NCBI GenBank assembly: GCA_921293015.1
Contig: OV121094.1
Coordinates: forward strand, 8,794,764-8,858,763
Direction: 5' to 3'
Source of the DNA: Phorcus lineatus
Taxonomy: Eukaryota > Mollusca > Gastropoda > Trochida > Trochidae
Length of the DNA stretch: 64,000 bases
Part shown: positions 10,691-24,461 of the stretch, one piece after another
Position numbering within the stretch: position 1 is the stretch's first letter
How the letters are laid out: every line of letters starts with the position of its first letter
Program-made: the position numbers and the translations under genes
The notes under the pieces: generated by a model
Database searches by the model: none
What the model saw: only the letters and a program-made list of their open reading frames with translations
What the model was told of the DNA's origin: nothing

Positions 10691-12160
10691 CTCCCCTAAT
10701 TTAAGATATTTTACTAGTTACGAGATAGTCATTAGAAATTTTTTCATTCAATTGACACCCACCAACTTTATCATATATTATAATTCAGACATTGAAAGTA
10801 AGAGCTCCTGAAATGTCCTCAGTACAAGAAATGATTCCGTCCTTGCGTCCAAGTAAGCTACTACTAGAAGTGGACAGAACTTGAAGTATATACACTTTTT
10901 CAATATTTCACCATCACTTTTAGTGACAGTCGTGATGGAAACCTGTGATTTTTGATTGATATGAATCTAATTCATCGTAAGGTGTTTGGTTTAAATTTAG
11001 GTTAAAGTAATGTCTGATGATATGAAAAGCAATATACAATTCAATAGTTACCCAGTTCATCATCTTAAACAGTCATCAAATCAAAGTAACCCATTTAAAA
11101 CATTCACGTACATGTATAGTCTTAAAGGTTCTAACGTAACAGCAATGTTTGATAACCAAAGGTGGATGTCGATATTTATTCACTAAGACTATTTACTGCA
11201 AACACGAAAAATCAGTATTTGGTTTAACCAATGTGCAGGAATGTTTCCTGCAATGAACAAGACGCTGACTTGTTCTTGAGCCAGATGGCTCTATTCCGTT
11301 TTGGTAACGCATTTTGTCTGAGGAGCTCTGAATGTTAAAGTCTACTGTGGGTTGTAGAATATGGAAAGAAAACATAAGTCTTGCAATTTTTTTGTTCCAG
11401 GGTACTTCGAGTAATATTTAACCACGAAGAACTCTTCAACGGCAATCTTTGCGACCGAAATAATTTGATGTCATCAACAAAATAAACTTTGTACACAGAT
11501 CTATACAAATTTATAGTTTTTGATAAACCGACTAAATCACTTACAGTTTCAATATAACTGATGAAACTAAAGACAGTATAATTCCATTTTTCTCATTTTT
11601 ATTTCAGAGCATCATTAATAATACTACAAATAATATCAAACTAGCATTTTTACTCGTGTTGAGATCACTTATTACGTAACAGTGAGTTGGTAATGTGACA
11701 CGTGACAATTTCACGTGCGAACAAACGGAACTACTTTCAAACGTCATATGGCATCCTCCAATCACGTTACTTCTATATCTAGCAACAGTTTACAAGTCAG
11801 CATTGGGTTCTTTCGACAGCAAACCTGAGGGAGAGGTTGTTATCTTTATCAATTTTAAACTCATCTTACCTGAAAGGTCGGGCGTCGTCCAAAAACTTTT
11901 CAGATTTTCGACTTTTCCTCCAAAACTGCTGCACCCCTCAAGCTGAAATTTTGTTGGGATGTACCTGACACCTTTGTGGTTTGCATTTTCATATTTTGGA
12001 GCTGAAGTGACAAATGATCACCCATTGTCCAATGGTAAAATAGCCATTCATTAAAGAGCCACTCCGTGATTATCATAACATATTATTTACCTTTGATACG
12101 AACCTAAATGTCATAATTATTTATGTCAAATACTACTACAAATATCCTTTTGAAAGTTCG
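10691..12160. other. Intergenic DNA, nothing recognised
   Basis: No protein domain, RNA gene or defined repeat was recognised in this AT-rich stretch. A short frame at 11695-11946 has no recognisable features. Confidence 0.4.
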
Positions 12161-12166
12161 ACCCTT

Positions 12167-12222
12167 GGTCGTTTCAGTGACCTGAAAGTCATTTGGTCGT
12201 TTCAGTGACCTGAAAGTCATTC
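12167..12222. repeat. Tandem duplication of a 28-bp unit
   Basis: The unit GGTCGTTTCAGTGACCTGAA plus AGTCATTT occurs twice in direct succession, at 12167 and 12195. A related GTCATTGAAGTGACC string occurs near 37885. Confidence 0.85.
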
Positions 12223-12254
12223 ATGGTCTGTGGGATTATATGTTATGACCCTTT

Positions 12255-12358
12255 GGATCCGCCACTGTCAAATTATGTGATATTTGCACTAGGACACACA
12301 TAAAAGTTAACAAACTATTGGCATGCAGTTGTATGTACCAAACCTTATAATATTTGAA
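12255..12358. repeat. Dispersed repeat, copy 1 of 3 (TATTTGCACTA family)
   Basis: This ~100-bp segment, with GATATTTGCACTAGGA, then AACAAACT, then GCATGCAGTTGTATGTACC, matches 38150-38262 in the same orientation and 37681-37770 in the opposite orientation. It is a mobile or duplicated repeat of unknown type. Confidence 0.7.
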
Positions 12359-12631
12359 TACGTATTTTGAGTATCTGTTTAAACGTTCCATATATAATTT
12401 GATACATAGATGTAGAGACTTTTCAAGGAAAAGAAGTGATGTTATCATTTCTGCTGTTTTGCAAATTGTATATAGGTTTCATAATTCATTTTGTTGCACA
12501 CACATTACCAGAACAGAACAGAATAATAATATATAATATAAGGTACAATAAAGTAAGCTGCAAAAGTTGTTTTTTCACGTGACATTTACATTTATATTTG
12601 CCCGTAACCTAATTACATGTATGAAAATAGA

Positions 12632-13001
12632 GACAATGAAAATATATACATTTCTCATTAATGCTTAAATTCCATATAACTCATTAATGATTCTTGATGA
12701 ATCGCCAAAATAAGTTCAAATAAATCATAACATATAATCCAACAGACCATGAAATTGAATTTTCAAGTTGTTTTAATTGTAATGACAGACCGTCATTGCA
12801 ATAAGGAATCGAAGCTGACAATGAAAATATATACATTTCTCATTAATGCTTAAATTCCATATAACTCATTAATGATTCTTGATGAATCGCCAAAATAAGT
12901 TCAAATAAATCATAACATATAATCCAACAGACCATGAAATTGAATTTTCAAGTTGTTGTAATTGTAATGACATACCGTCATTGCAATAAGAAATCGAAGC
13001 T
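12632..13001. repeat. Near-perfect tandem duplication, 185-bp unit
   Basis: The unit beginning GACAATGAAAATATATACAT occurs at 12632 and again at 12817, with only a few substitutions between copies. This indicates a recent tandem duplication. The second copy ends directly against the MITE at 13004. Confidence 0.9.
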
Positions 13002-13003
13002 TT

Positions 13004-13321
13004 CTATCGGCAGGAGCACGTTTTGTAGATCTTAAAGTTCTCCCCATTACATAAATTTGTACCACAAATGTATTATCTTCAGAGGATCAAACATCTGATA
13101 ACTCAACCCGTTTATCCGTAGTCGTAGAAACACTGCTATCAAGCGAAACTGCTGGCGGTTATATTAGTGTGAACATGTTTTAATCATTTGAGATAGGGAA
13201 ATGGATTTGCGTACCGCTTGACCAAACATGTTTCCTTGGTTTTTGGACTGCCACTTTTGATTTTAAAACATTGTCTTGCCAGTGGTATTTTTTAAAATAA
13301 AAAATGTGCTACTATCTCTTT
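13004..13321. mobile_element. MITE-like element, same family as 9382-9747
   Basis: The left end contains CGGCAGGAGCACGTTTTGTAG. The right end reads GTGCTACTATCTCTT and is followed by TA. The interior shares TAGTCGTAGA, ATCAAGCGAAA and TTTTAATCATT with the copy at 9.4-9.75 kb. It is degenerate and non-coding. Confidence 0.5.
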
Positions 13322-15850
13322 ATCAACAACCTTACAATGCATCTAAAAAACAGCGTGTTGTCATAATTTGATGAAGGAAGCGACGTTTTGCCATAACTGA
13401 CAAACACACTCCTGGTGTTAACGTTATAAAGAACATTTACTCATTCTGTTTTAAAAGATACCGGTTTAATTTTAAATGGTATTTCGAATCAAACAAAATA
13501 GATTTTTTGAGAGAACATGTACACATGCCATCTCATTTCTCATGTGGTTTATTGTTAAAAACAATTGACTTCAAAATAAATACCCTTCAAATATTTTTAT
13601 TTTTCAATTTTGAAGGAAGTCAATGCATGAAATAACCTAAAGGAAACAAGAGTTCAGAAATTGCCTTACTTGTTCACGAGTCGGTGTGTTTGGAAAAAAA
13701 ACCATGAAGAAGTTTTCAAACTTCGTAAAACTGTACATTTGTAAGTATTCCTAAGTCAGAAAAAGTCGCAATTTCTCAACGACATATGTTATAGTCAAAG
13801 TTTTTGGATAAATTCGTAAAGGAATTACACCTTTATTAGTTAAACAAATGAGAAATATTTGATATACCTGAAACAATATTGGCTTTGCAGAAAAGAGGGG
13901 TGGGGTCAAAACAAGAAAATTTATATTTTCTTATTTCGGTGAAAGAATATCAATTGAACCATTTTTCGGCAATAATTCGGTCAATATTGGTTAACAAGAT
14001 GATAGGTTTTTAAAAACAAATTTGGAAATGACTATTCAAAGATAATCAATGTTTTGAGTTTATACATTTTGGACCTAACTGTTGCATAGATAACTGCCAG
14101 ATGCGATTATGTAGTACTACTGTGGCGGTCACTTCCCTTGTCTCGCACCCTGACTGCAGGGATACTTGAATAACTGGGATTGCTTTGCAAATCACTTTTA
14201 TTACTTTTGCTTGCCACTGTATGAGTATCATCCCTAACTTTACGTGATAGGTTTATGATTTTTCTTCATCTACTAAAAAAATCGTAACCTTTGGGGTAAT
14301 GATGGTTGAATAAATCGAACTTAGCTAAAACCGTAAAGTTCAAGAGGAATGAAACAAACTTTTGTTAAGTACGTGTATGATGTTGGATCGGCGTTGATGA
14401 GAACATGAATGCGTTGGTTACAAAGAAAAAGGCGAAACGTCTTTATTTTGGCAAGTTTGGTTGATTTTTAGTACACAGAGTTTTGCAAAAGTACTTAGAG
14501 CATTGATCTTTTATCAGTTTTTGAGAGCGATTTTACCGATTACCATAATCATAACAGTGGGAAACTAACAACCTCGTTTATTTGATAAATTGCTTGTAAG
14601 CAGCTGTTCCATTCCCTATAGGTAATGTTATGTTCAATTGGTTTATGACTTAACATTCTTTTTATTACGGAAACTCGTACTTAAATACTGGTTGCACGGA
14701 ACACGTGATAGCTGCACATGAACCATATGAACATGAACTATAGAAACAGAACATATGATTGTATCATCGATGTAATAACTTAATATTATTGATGTAATAG
14801 GTACTCTTCTTGGTGGAAATGTGTATTTTGGTATTTTGCGCTGTTATTGACTCGACAATATATTTATGGCTCATTACTTACACATAAACATTACGTGAAA
14901 CGAACAATAGAGTTTTATTAAAGCAATGCATGTCAAAATTATCAAAAGATATAATGTTGATGACATAAAAAATCAATCATAAATAATAAAAGAAAGGAAG
15001 TAAGAACAAGTGTTTATTAAAATCAACGTCATTGGATTTTATTGTTCCTATAAATGGTAGAAATGAAAAGATAAACAGATACAACATAAATTACAATTAA
15101 CACACTAACCATACTTGAAACATGTTTCTAATTTGTAACAGGTAAATACTTGTTCTGGTATTATTTAAATGTGTTCCCATTTTATCCCTGTCATATTTAC
15201 ATCTAGTGAAAACAATCTCAATCTCATTTAAACAAGTTCAATATTTTGGTCCGTTCTGCTGAAGTCTGCTCGACGTAGGCCAGAAAATTTTATAAACTTA
15301 TTTTTATGAGGGTGAAACAATCTGAATGGTACTCAGCTAGCAAACGAATCCTTCTACTCAATTAATATTTTGTTTAATTAAAACAAAATACATTTCACTT
15401 TCTCTCTCATAAAAGCAAGATTACTATCTTTGAAGTTTTAAGAAATGTGATTCAATGCTGAATTTAGGATAAATGATTGAAATGGTTTGTGTCTTAATCA
15501 TGATTTAATAACATACATGCAAGATTACGCCATAACGCAAGAAAACTTAATTTGCAAACATAAAAAACTTCACAGGACGCCTTCTACCTCTGCATTCTAA
15601 TTCTCCAACTCATAGAATTTATTTATATGTTTTTCATTTTACCCTGAAACAAAATCTTAAGACAATTTTAATTAGGGTCAAAATTCATCACTTTCTCCTT
15701 TACTGTTTTCAGGATACTTTTTCATTGCTGTCCGAATAAATGATTTAAAAAAGTATTTCAGAAACAAAATGTCACCTAACTGTCAAATCAAAGTAGTAAT
15801 CTCTTCATCGTTGTTACAAAATTATATGGTAGTTAAATTTATCTTCAAAT
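13322..15850. other. Long intergenic stretch, nothing recognised
   Basis: AT-rich DNA with only short frames. No domain, RNA gene or clear repeat was recognised before the promoter-like block of the eight-cysteine gene. Confidence 0.4.
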
Positions 15851-15851
15851 A

Positions 15852-16104
15852 TCGCAGGGTAAATACGTGCATGACATGGCGACAGAAGTTAAAAATGGCT
15901 GCCATTTCCAAGTGTTGACATTTTAGCTTGTGTCATTATCACATCATATGTACACGTTAGATAAGAAACCCGTGTAACCTTTCTAAACTTAATGGCAGTT
16001 ATCATCAATGTCATGTCACATATGTTTATGATAATAATGATACATTGTATAAAAAGAGGTTTTAAGGGAGGTGTTGTTACTCAAAGCCTTCAGAAATAAA
16101 CAGA
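15852..16104 (+). promoter_or_regulatory. Promoter region of eight-cysteine gene 1, with TATA box
   Basis: TATAAAAA at 16048-16055 lies 50-57 bp before the start codon, a usual distance for a short leader. The ~250 bp upstream are recognisably related to the DNA upstream of the other two family members (34205-34422 and 40790-41032). Shared blocks include a GTAAATAC-GTGCAT box, TGTAACCTTTCT, ATGGCAGTT, and CAAAGC/CAAAAAC just before the ATG. Such conservation in non-coding DNA supports a real promoter or recent duplication. Confidence 0.7.
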
Positions 16105-19100
16105 ATGAGGACAACGATGTTGACGACTGTGTTGGTTATGGTTGTAATGACAGGTGTGTACTATTCAGACTTAATATTTCCCCTTTACATTGTCTTTTTT
16201 AAACTAAGGCAATGTTACTCAATTTCACGCCGATAACTACTGAAATATTAACCTACATTATTAAGTAAATAAATGCCTAACAATAACTCTCTCAATTTAA
16301 ATACTATGTGGGTCATAAAACATTTTCACTATCTTTCTTAATTGTTTCTTGTGCATGAAGAATTCAAAGTTACACGTTGTCATGGCAATTTTAAATATGA
16401 TGACGCTTATCAGTTCAACAGGACGTCGAGTTGCGGCAAGCTTCGAAGTTTATGTATTGTTATAGTGTGGATTTTTGTATGTGATATTGCATTTGGAACA
16501 GAAGTTAATCCATGTCTTCGGAAAATCAAAAGTTTTCTAATAAGGTATTTACTGATCCTAATAATCCGGATTATCCCCCGCTCATATCACATGTCGATTT
16601 GTCTATGTCTTAATAATCGCCTTGTCGTACCCCATTTTTCTCATACCCCATTTTTCTCATACCTAATTTTTCTCATACCCCATTTTTCATTTCCCCATTT
16701 TTCATGAGAAAAATGAGGATGTTGCACCACTTTGGGAAACGCCTGCCTTCATATTTTGATACATGTTATAGATAACTTTAAAGCACTTTACACTTATGTT
16801 ATTTCTAAGAATTTTTAGCCAAAGACCTCTTCGCAAAACAGTGTCGACTGTTTTACCAAGTTCAACGAAAACACAATAGAGTCATCGAGTATCGATTTAC
16901 TGAGGCTAAACAGATTTCATTCCTCACCAAAGTGGGTTTGACCATCGTTCAAAACTTCATGATGCAGTAATGGATTTACTACTGGAAACCGCTTCTTATA
17001 TTTGATGTTAAAAATTGAAAGGGAGGGATCTATACCAGAGCACCAAATATTCTTTGCTGAATTACGTGAAAATAATCTGCTGTACTTTTACAACTTTTAA
17101 AACCTAATGAACATAAAATATGTATTATACAATACTTATATTAAAATTGGTTATAGAGAAGAAAAATCAATAGTACCTCATGTCATTTCGCGACCCGGCT
17201 TTTCAAAATCTTAGCGCCGATAAACTACGTCATCAATACCGGTACGTTTCCTTTTAATTGAAAAGTTTTTACTCTAAGTCAAATTTTTTAATCTTAATAA
17301 CCCAAATATTAGCTTCAGTACCATGCTTGAAGCGGATTTTTGAGGAACAATATATCGATGACATATACATGTATATGTCAATCAAAATGGTCCCTCGAAT
17401 TTCGTTTCCACAAAAATTATACCGACAGGACCTCCTCTTTAATCATCTCACCATTGCAATTCACTTCAGACTGTAATTCCATGACATAACACTTGTTCTT
17501 TTTCAGCCGTAGTTTTCGGTGAATGTCCAGCGGATTACGAGGAACAGCTGGGAGAATGCATCCAAATATTTGGACAAATCTACAAAGAAAAGGACCCTGT
17601 CAAATCTTGCATGTATGTGAAATACTACCATGTTTATCAATTTTGATTCCAAACATGTGTTTTACCATGTGAATATAAATAGATGGAAATGAGTTTAGAC
17701 CCTGCAATCGGGTGTCATTGGGATGTTTCGGCAATTTTTATACCTCAAAAATAGTTTACGATGCCGCCAATAAAATTAGTTGATATACATCGTGAAGCAT
17801 GGCTTATTTATTGAAGATTAAGCGTCTATTCGTTATGCAAATGGAAATACAGAGACAGAGACACAAAGAAATTAATATTGTTTTCAGAAAAATACAGTTA
17901 AATTAGAACTAGAACTATGTGTAAAAATAGTCAGCATTTTAAGGTTACCATCTTGTCATTGTTTGAAATACCGCTTGCTCTTCTCATATTGGTTGTAGGT
18001 CAAAGTCCGTAAATAGTCAGAACATTCAGTCAAATATTCCCTTGATGTTATGGCAGACTTAAAGGACGCATAAATTTGCAGTAGTTTAACCAAATCAAAA
18101 GTACATATAGTTCAATGAAGTTGTTTAATACACCTGTAGGGTGTTGTATATTGGGAACCACTTGAGGATTGTTAAATGTATAATTTGTGTAAAAACATCT
18201 TGTCTGTTATAATGACGTATTCAGTGTGGAAAAGTACGTCCTACTGAAGACGCTGTATCCCTACGCATGACCTTACAGGGGCGTAGGAGCGAATTTGAAA
18301 GGGGGGGGGGGGGGGGGGGGGGGGCTTGAATTGAAATTTTGTTACCAAAAAAAGGAAACTTGCTTGCTTGCTTGAAATCCCATCTTATCATCAATTAGGA
18401 CATAATACTGAAGTTTAAGGACATAATACTGCAGTTTAAGGCTGAATGTGCCACAGTTAGAGGTTGTAACAGGTGATGAAGAGACAACATGCCTTGATAT
18501 ATAATGAAATTCACTTAATGTGTGTTGTTTGATTGGATGTTTTAGTTCTACCCTCAGAGTAGTTTTAGAACTACCCTCAAAGTAGTGCATAGTAATTTTT
18601 TTTAACAATACTAGACTTTGTTCACAGTTATACAATGGATACCGTCCATTGTGTTGTCGGTGTTGCGTCCGTTTGTTGTGGCAATACAAAGGCTACATGG
18701 CTACTCGACAACATGCCCCTGGATGACATGACGACAACATGTAAGATGTTATTGTAGCAATTACCATTGCTAACAGTATGTTGTATGTAAAATTTACTTC
18801 AAACTATCAATTCTTTTAAGAATAAAACAAGGCTATCAGTCTATAACTACATTTAAATATATTCTATTAAAGTGTTTATTTCATGTTTCGAAAAGAATCT
18901 CGTGAAATATTGGTCCCAATAAAATCCTTTCCGTAAAAACTCATCAGTTTCTCATCATTATAACCCATCAGTTTGTTCAATCTTTTTTCAGGTTCGGATG
19001 AAACGTATGTCAACCCTTGTTGTAAGTATAGAATTTATTTCTTTTTGTTCTTTATCCAATCTCTTTTTTAAATCGTTCTATACAAATACCCGGCATAGCC

Positions 19101-19865
19101 AAATTGGATGTGTTGAATGTGATTTGGTCATTCAAGTTAGGTAGTGAATTTTGATCTGATAACGAGGCTGTGGCTAAGCAGAGTAATCTGTCGTAAAGCG
19201 AGGGTGTCGTGTTACATGACTTTAAAACCATTGGAACAACCCTACAATGTTTTAAACATTTTCATTAAATGTTCAATTCTATTTTTGGATGCCTGCAATT
19301 TAAGTCGGGGCTGCTATCAGTTTGTGTTCGCTTTCCACCGCCGCCGCCGCACAAGGTCAAGGTCACAGGAAGATCACGACTTATGCAGGGTTTTACGAAA
19401 ATTATTAAGGCTTTTTAAAATGACATGATTGATATAACCAATGAAAAATGATTATTGATTGTGTGACCTTAAATATCAAAGCACAATGTCACGAGACATG
19501 GGTTATGGTCATTTTCATCCTTTAATCAAATTTTGAAACAAGAAATATGTGTTGATAAATTAGATACAAATTTTCTTAATTTATCATTCCATCTCTCCTT
19601 ACAAAGACAAATGCAATTACCCTAAAAAAGCTCTAAACATAAAATCGATTGCGTATTCTAAAATATATATTTCAACAGTCGAACGTTGCCTTTTTTAATA
19701 GCTACACACGAGTATTTGGTATTCCTTTCATTTACATTCCTCGTCTGCATGCATACTGCAGGACGATATAGATTTAAAGCTTAATGATATATAACATACT
19801 ATAAAGATAATAAAGCGTAATAAAAACATGATAATATAAATGTCTTTTTTTTCTATTTTGCAGGA
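16105..19865 (+). CDS. Secreted eight-cysteine protein, family member 1 (five exons)
   Basis: Exons are 16105-16153, 17507-17612, 18628-18740, 18992-19021 and 19864-19865. All have AG acceptors and GT donors, and the junction phases are 1, 2, 1 and 1. The product is 99 residues. A signal peptide (MRTTMLTTVLVMVVMTAVVFG) should be cut near residue 21, before ECPADYEEQLGEC. The mature part has eight cysteines with spacing C-10-C-16-C-8-C-7-CC-20-C-8-C and ends SDETYVNPC. The stop codon is T from exon 4 plus GA from exon 5. The gene at 41033 has the same structure and exactly the same cysteine spacing, with about half of mature residues identical, which argues strongly that both are real genes. 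I do not recognise the family. A small extracellular disulfide-rich protein is the only safe call. Intron 2 carries a 24-G homopolymer. Confidence 0.8.
16626..16716. repeat. Minisatellite, 16-bp unit, in intron 1 of eight-cysteine gene 1
   Basis: The unit CATACCCCATTTTTCT recurs about four and a half times from 16626, with small changes. The array ends in a short palindrome around TTTTTCATGAGAAAAA. Confidence 0.85.
18301..18324. repeat. Homopolymer run of 24 G
   Basis: An uninterrupted run of G lies in intron 2 of eight-cysteine gene 1. A similar run of 18 G is at 46304-46321. The lengths may be affected by sequencing. Confidence 0.95.
18397..18595. repeat. Two short tandem duplications in an intron
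   Basis: A 21-bp unit with AGGACATAATACTG occurs at 18397 and 18418. A ~25-bp unit around CTACCCTCAGAGTAGTTTTAG is repeated at about 18547-18592. Both are simple tandem duplications just before exon 3 of eight-cysteine gene 1. Confidence 0.7.
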
Positions 19866-20590
19866 CCAGCACACCCCGCTGCCAACCATTCCTCTTTTTA
19901 AGAAAAAAGATCAAATTGATAAAGTTCCATATTTTTGCACAATTAAAATTCAAAGTAAGCCTTCATGTCGACGTAAAGGTTTAGTTCTTTACAGATTAAA
20001 GTCATATCCATTCTGAAAAATGTTATTAATTTTTGTGAGTTTGTGTTCACAGCTTTACCACAAGTTCTTCCAGTGCTTGACAATCTCATTAAAACCAGTT
20101 GTACACTGATTGCTCAACATCGAATCCAACCATCACATACTCTTACTGAACAGTTATGTTATGGATTTGATATTAAACAAAGGTTTTGTTTCCGATTCTT
20201 AGTAAGGTGTGCCAGAGAAATGTTATATTGAATCTGTTTTTAACAGCTCGACAGAATGAGGACTATCTTATAGGATATATAACATCTTTATTCAGAAAAT
20301 AAGATCTAGTTCAAAACATCACCTATTAAGAATAAAAAGATGTTTATCCATAATAAAAATCTTTATTTTCCTGAACCCAACTTGACAACAGACTGTCATA
20401 TTTAAATTGATAAGGTAATGTGAGCAAACACATGATAACGCAACTGCTGTCAACAGCTGGTCACCTTTTGATTTGACAAGGAAGATAACACAAAATTATT
20501 CATTTGATACCAATGACATGCTACTGTCATTTTGATAACGTGTTGACCTCACCTCATCTTGTGGTGAGTAAGGCACAATACAAATAGAAG
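19866..20590. other. 3' UTR of eight-cysteine gene 1 and downstream DNA
   Basis: ATTAAA variants near 19942 and 19996 could serve as poly(A) signals. The string AAAGTCATATCCATTCT near 19998 recurs as AAGTCATATCCATTCT downstream of the second intact gene (near 44480), so the duplicated unit extends past the 3' end. No other gene is seen. Confidence 0.5.
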
Positions 20591-20768
20591 AATAAGGACA
20601 ATTCTTATCGATAAGCAACTTCTTTATTCTGTGGAAGCGACGTTTTGACATAGATTCTAATGTTTTTGTCACGCAAGACAAACAAGACTTGAAACGACAT
20701 TACAATCTATTTCGTAACGTCGCCTCCGCTGATAAAGAAGTTGCTTATCGGTAAGAAATGTCCTTATT
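20591..20768. mobile_element. Hairpin MITE-like element with ~55-bp inverted arms
   Basis: The arm 20591-20646 (AATAAGGACAATTCTTATCG, continuing to GCGACGTT) is inverted at 20714-20768 with a few substitutions. Further imperfect pairing continues inward around ATTCTAATG and CATTACAAT. No coding capacity is seen. It is likely a non-autonomous foldback element. Confidence 0.7.
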
Positions 20769-23700
20769 GTTCATCTCATCAACTTCTAGAATGCCTATCA
20801 AAGAAGTCAAAAGATAAAAAAAAATAATACCACACTCACACATACACACTGTACACCGATGCTGCCTTAGAGTGATAGCTTCTGCGTCGTTATGCCAAAC
20901 TTTTCAACTGTATGATTCAATCAAAAGACTATATCTAGATCTGTATAGTTCTGCTCTGAAAAACTGCTTAGACCGTATATTGTTCCCTGTTTTTCATACA
21001 TTCAAAAGCCAAAAACACTGCAAAAAACTTCCTGTCTCTTAAAAAGAGATAATTCTTAAATGTTTCTCTATTTTTATATCATCTTTAACTGGATGTCCCG
21101 CTCTAAAGCCCTCTTGACCCTCGTATATCGTATACGTCAAGAGACACCTTGGATTCAAATCTCATTGAAATCAGTTAGTAGTTATCGTTCGTCCCTCGCT
21201 GCGTTTCAGTTCAAACCTATCATTTGTATCTTGCTGCGTCCTTTATCTGGCCTATGCATCATCCAGCAAAGCCAATGAGCAAAAAGGCGCGAAAGCCATC
21301 GAAAAAAATCATATAATAGCGCGCCGCTGATTGTTTGAAAGCACTCAAGGTGAAAGGTAAAAGACAAAGACGTCTGATAGGAGCCCTACTGACTTCTGTC
21401 AGGCCAAACAAAGAAAAATTGAATCGCAAAAAAAGCAGCGAAACGGTAACATTCACAATTTATTGAAACGCAACAAAAAGCGAAGAAATAGCATCAATCA
21501 TGCCGGAGAACTTTTTAAATGAGACATTCGATACGCATCATTATTCCAGCACATGCACACTAACCATAGAAGGGCAAATTCTTTCAACCTATCGTTTAAC
21601 CTTGCACTCAGTCGTTAGTCCAAAAAAATATAGTGCGTTTCAGAATTAGAAATTCTAAATGAATAGATTTAAAGAAATTGTCTTTTGAATTTAACAAGAA
21701 ATCACTTATTGTGAATACATTAGCGTGATATGTTGTTTAGTTTCCGATTTTGGTAACTGCGCATGCGCAATATTAGTATCGGGTATTGAGTGTTTCCCTT
21801 TACGTTCACGGTGATCGTCGCATTGATGATGCAATTTTCGTATGGGATTTCGTCTATGAATATGTGCGTTTAATAGTGTTTTATTTAGATTCGATATTTC
21901 TTTGGTAGGACTGCCATTGGTCTCAATCGAGAAGCTAGCAAAAGAGTCCGTCATATCGGAAGTCAATCCATCATGTTGTTTTTTCGGGAAATGACATGAC
22001 AAAATACGCTGTACTATAACTTATTTTAAAACATTCTAACAATCGACTATATGAATTAAGAGAAAATCCTAACATTTATAGATGATTATGATATGACTAA
22101 TCAATAATGCTGTAGCAAGACTTTTCACAATCGTCGTGCCGATGTATGGCTGTTTTTCTCATTGGTGTGGTTTTTTTTACTGAATGTGCAATCTTATTTA
22201 TCTAGTTGTCAAATCTAAATCAACCAAAATGTTACCTTCAGTAACATTATTCAACTGTGGTGTGTTATAATCATGGACTAATGATATATGTGAATAAACA
22301 GGAATGTTCCAGTGTATTTCGTTTCATCATAGAAATACCCCGATAGGACTGTTCTATTAAATCTGACACTCGCGGTAAGGCAGAGCTGCACATTCTTACC
22401 CTTCTGCTGGACAAAACCTTGCAGTACTGGTCTGTTAGGTTTACATAAGAAAAGCACATTGCCTGATTTGATCATTTGCGTTTATTAGAAAATCGCTGCT
22501 GCATATTCATTCAATTTTGACGTACTTTGTATAAGTTTCCTCCATTTAATGCAGTATTACTCCTACTTTCAGATTCTTCAAATCAACATATATTTGTTTT
22601 AAATTTTTCTTTAGGGTTTGAGTGTTTATGCACATAAAGCATATTCATTTGAGAAATTCCCACGAAATAGACACTTTTATTTATTGAAACAAACCGAGCA
22701 TGATGCACTCATCTTTCATCGATTTTGTAGATATGTCTCCGATATTAATAAAATGTGCTGGCTTTCATGAAAGATAGGATAGTTTGATAACAGTGACATC
22801 GACTTTATTACACTTGATATTACTGTATCGACCACAATCCTTCCGTCAAGCATACAGACCGCCATGTTGCCTGTTGATGCCCAAGGAAGCGATCGCGGGC
22901 CAGCAGGTCAGAGATACCTGGCGCCAATAGGTGGATAACTTGAAGGGGCGGGGCTCAATGGATCGGTCTATTCTCCAGCATAGATACATGTAGTTACGAC
23001 AGTTCACATGTTGAGCATTCACAATAAGCAGGTTGATACCAGTACAACTGATTAAGGAGTTTTCAACACTACAAAATTCAACTAAGGAACGATGCAAGAA
23101 TAATGCTTCAATTTCTTATTTCAACGTTTGAAACATTTTGGTTGTTTTACACATCGACTGTGTGACTGTACATGTTGCCCAACAAGAGCGAACATTGGCT
23201 AGATTTCTTTTGAATTAACAAAAAATGCATGTTCTTCACTGAACAATACTACTTATTGGTTAATTGAAAAATTTTCAAAAAAGTTTTACAGAAACTTGCA
23301 ACATTTAGATACCAATTTGTTACTGCTTGCTATTTCTGTTTTTAATATGCACCCGAACAAAAGTTTAGCAACCTATAGTTTTTATCAGCAAAACTTTTCT
23401 GATAAGAAAGAAGACTATGTTTCAGAAAAAAGGATTTTATGGTAGAATCATTAACTAATAGTTTAAAAAGAAATAAAACCATTATAAAATGTTTCACTAC
23501 TTTTCGATATTTTTAAATTTACGAATTTCTTGTATTTAGATGTGTAAAACAAGAAATGAAAGTCAATAATCAATGTGGTAATGAAGAGAAATCCACTCTG
23601 CACTTTTAACTGATTATACTGGAAGTAACTACCTTTGCCAATTGACAAATTTGTCATTGTTAAGAGGAAACTTCAAACTGATAAAAGTTTGGAAAAAGCA

Positions 23701-24461
23701 ATTCAGTAAAAGTTGGCTAATGACTCAATTCTTTGAATTAACTGTTGTGATCCCCTATATGTAACAAAACAAAGAAATCCTATCGATATTCCTAAATCTT
23801 TTGATTTTAAACTCAAAATTAAAAAAACTGGTAGGTTACTTATTAACTATGAGAAAAGAATGTTTTTATCTGCGAATGTCAATTTCGTAACAGCAATGCT
23901 TTTTTTGGCACCTGAAACCCCAAATTTATCGTGTAGTTTCGGCAAGAGAATAATGTCTATTTTTGATGAAAATCAGTACTAAAGTCTTAGTCGTGACTTC
24001 TAAAATGAATGAATATTCATTCTTTGTCACCTTGCGCCACCAAATGTACGTTTCACATGTCAACAAGGATTAATTCAGTCAAACTCCACAAACATTTTAA
24101 AACATGTCATTTTGTAGTGGTTTCTTAAAATAATTTTATTTCTTTTCAAAAGGTACAATTTAACATAATCATGTGGTTTTGTTCAACCTAATAGACACAC
24201 AAATTTCATATGAATATATACTACAGACCAGTATTTCATGAATTTGTTGTAATCAGAGATATAGGCCTAGGATCGCTGTTTGTTTATATAGCATGTATAT
24301 TTGTTATATCTCTTTTGACATATTCGAATGATGGTGATCGTTTTGAGATTTTACATTTATCGCAAAGGAACTACTACGTCGACGAGGGACGATGATGGCA
24401 ACGACAGTGACGATGTTGAAATGACGACTTGACAGGCTTTGTTGATGGTCGACCATTTTCT
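20769..24461. other. Intergenic stretch, nothing recognised
   Basis: Only short frames without recognisable domains were found on either strand. No RNA gene or clear mobile element was identified. Confidence 0.4.
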
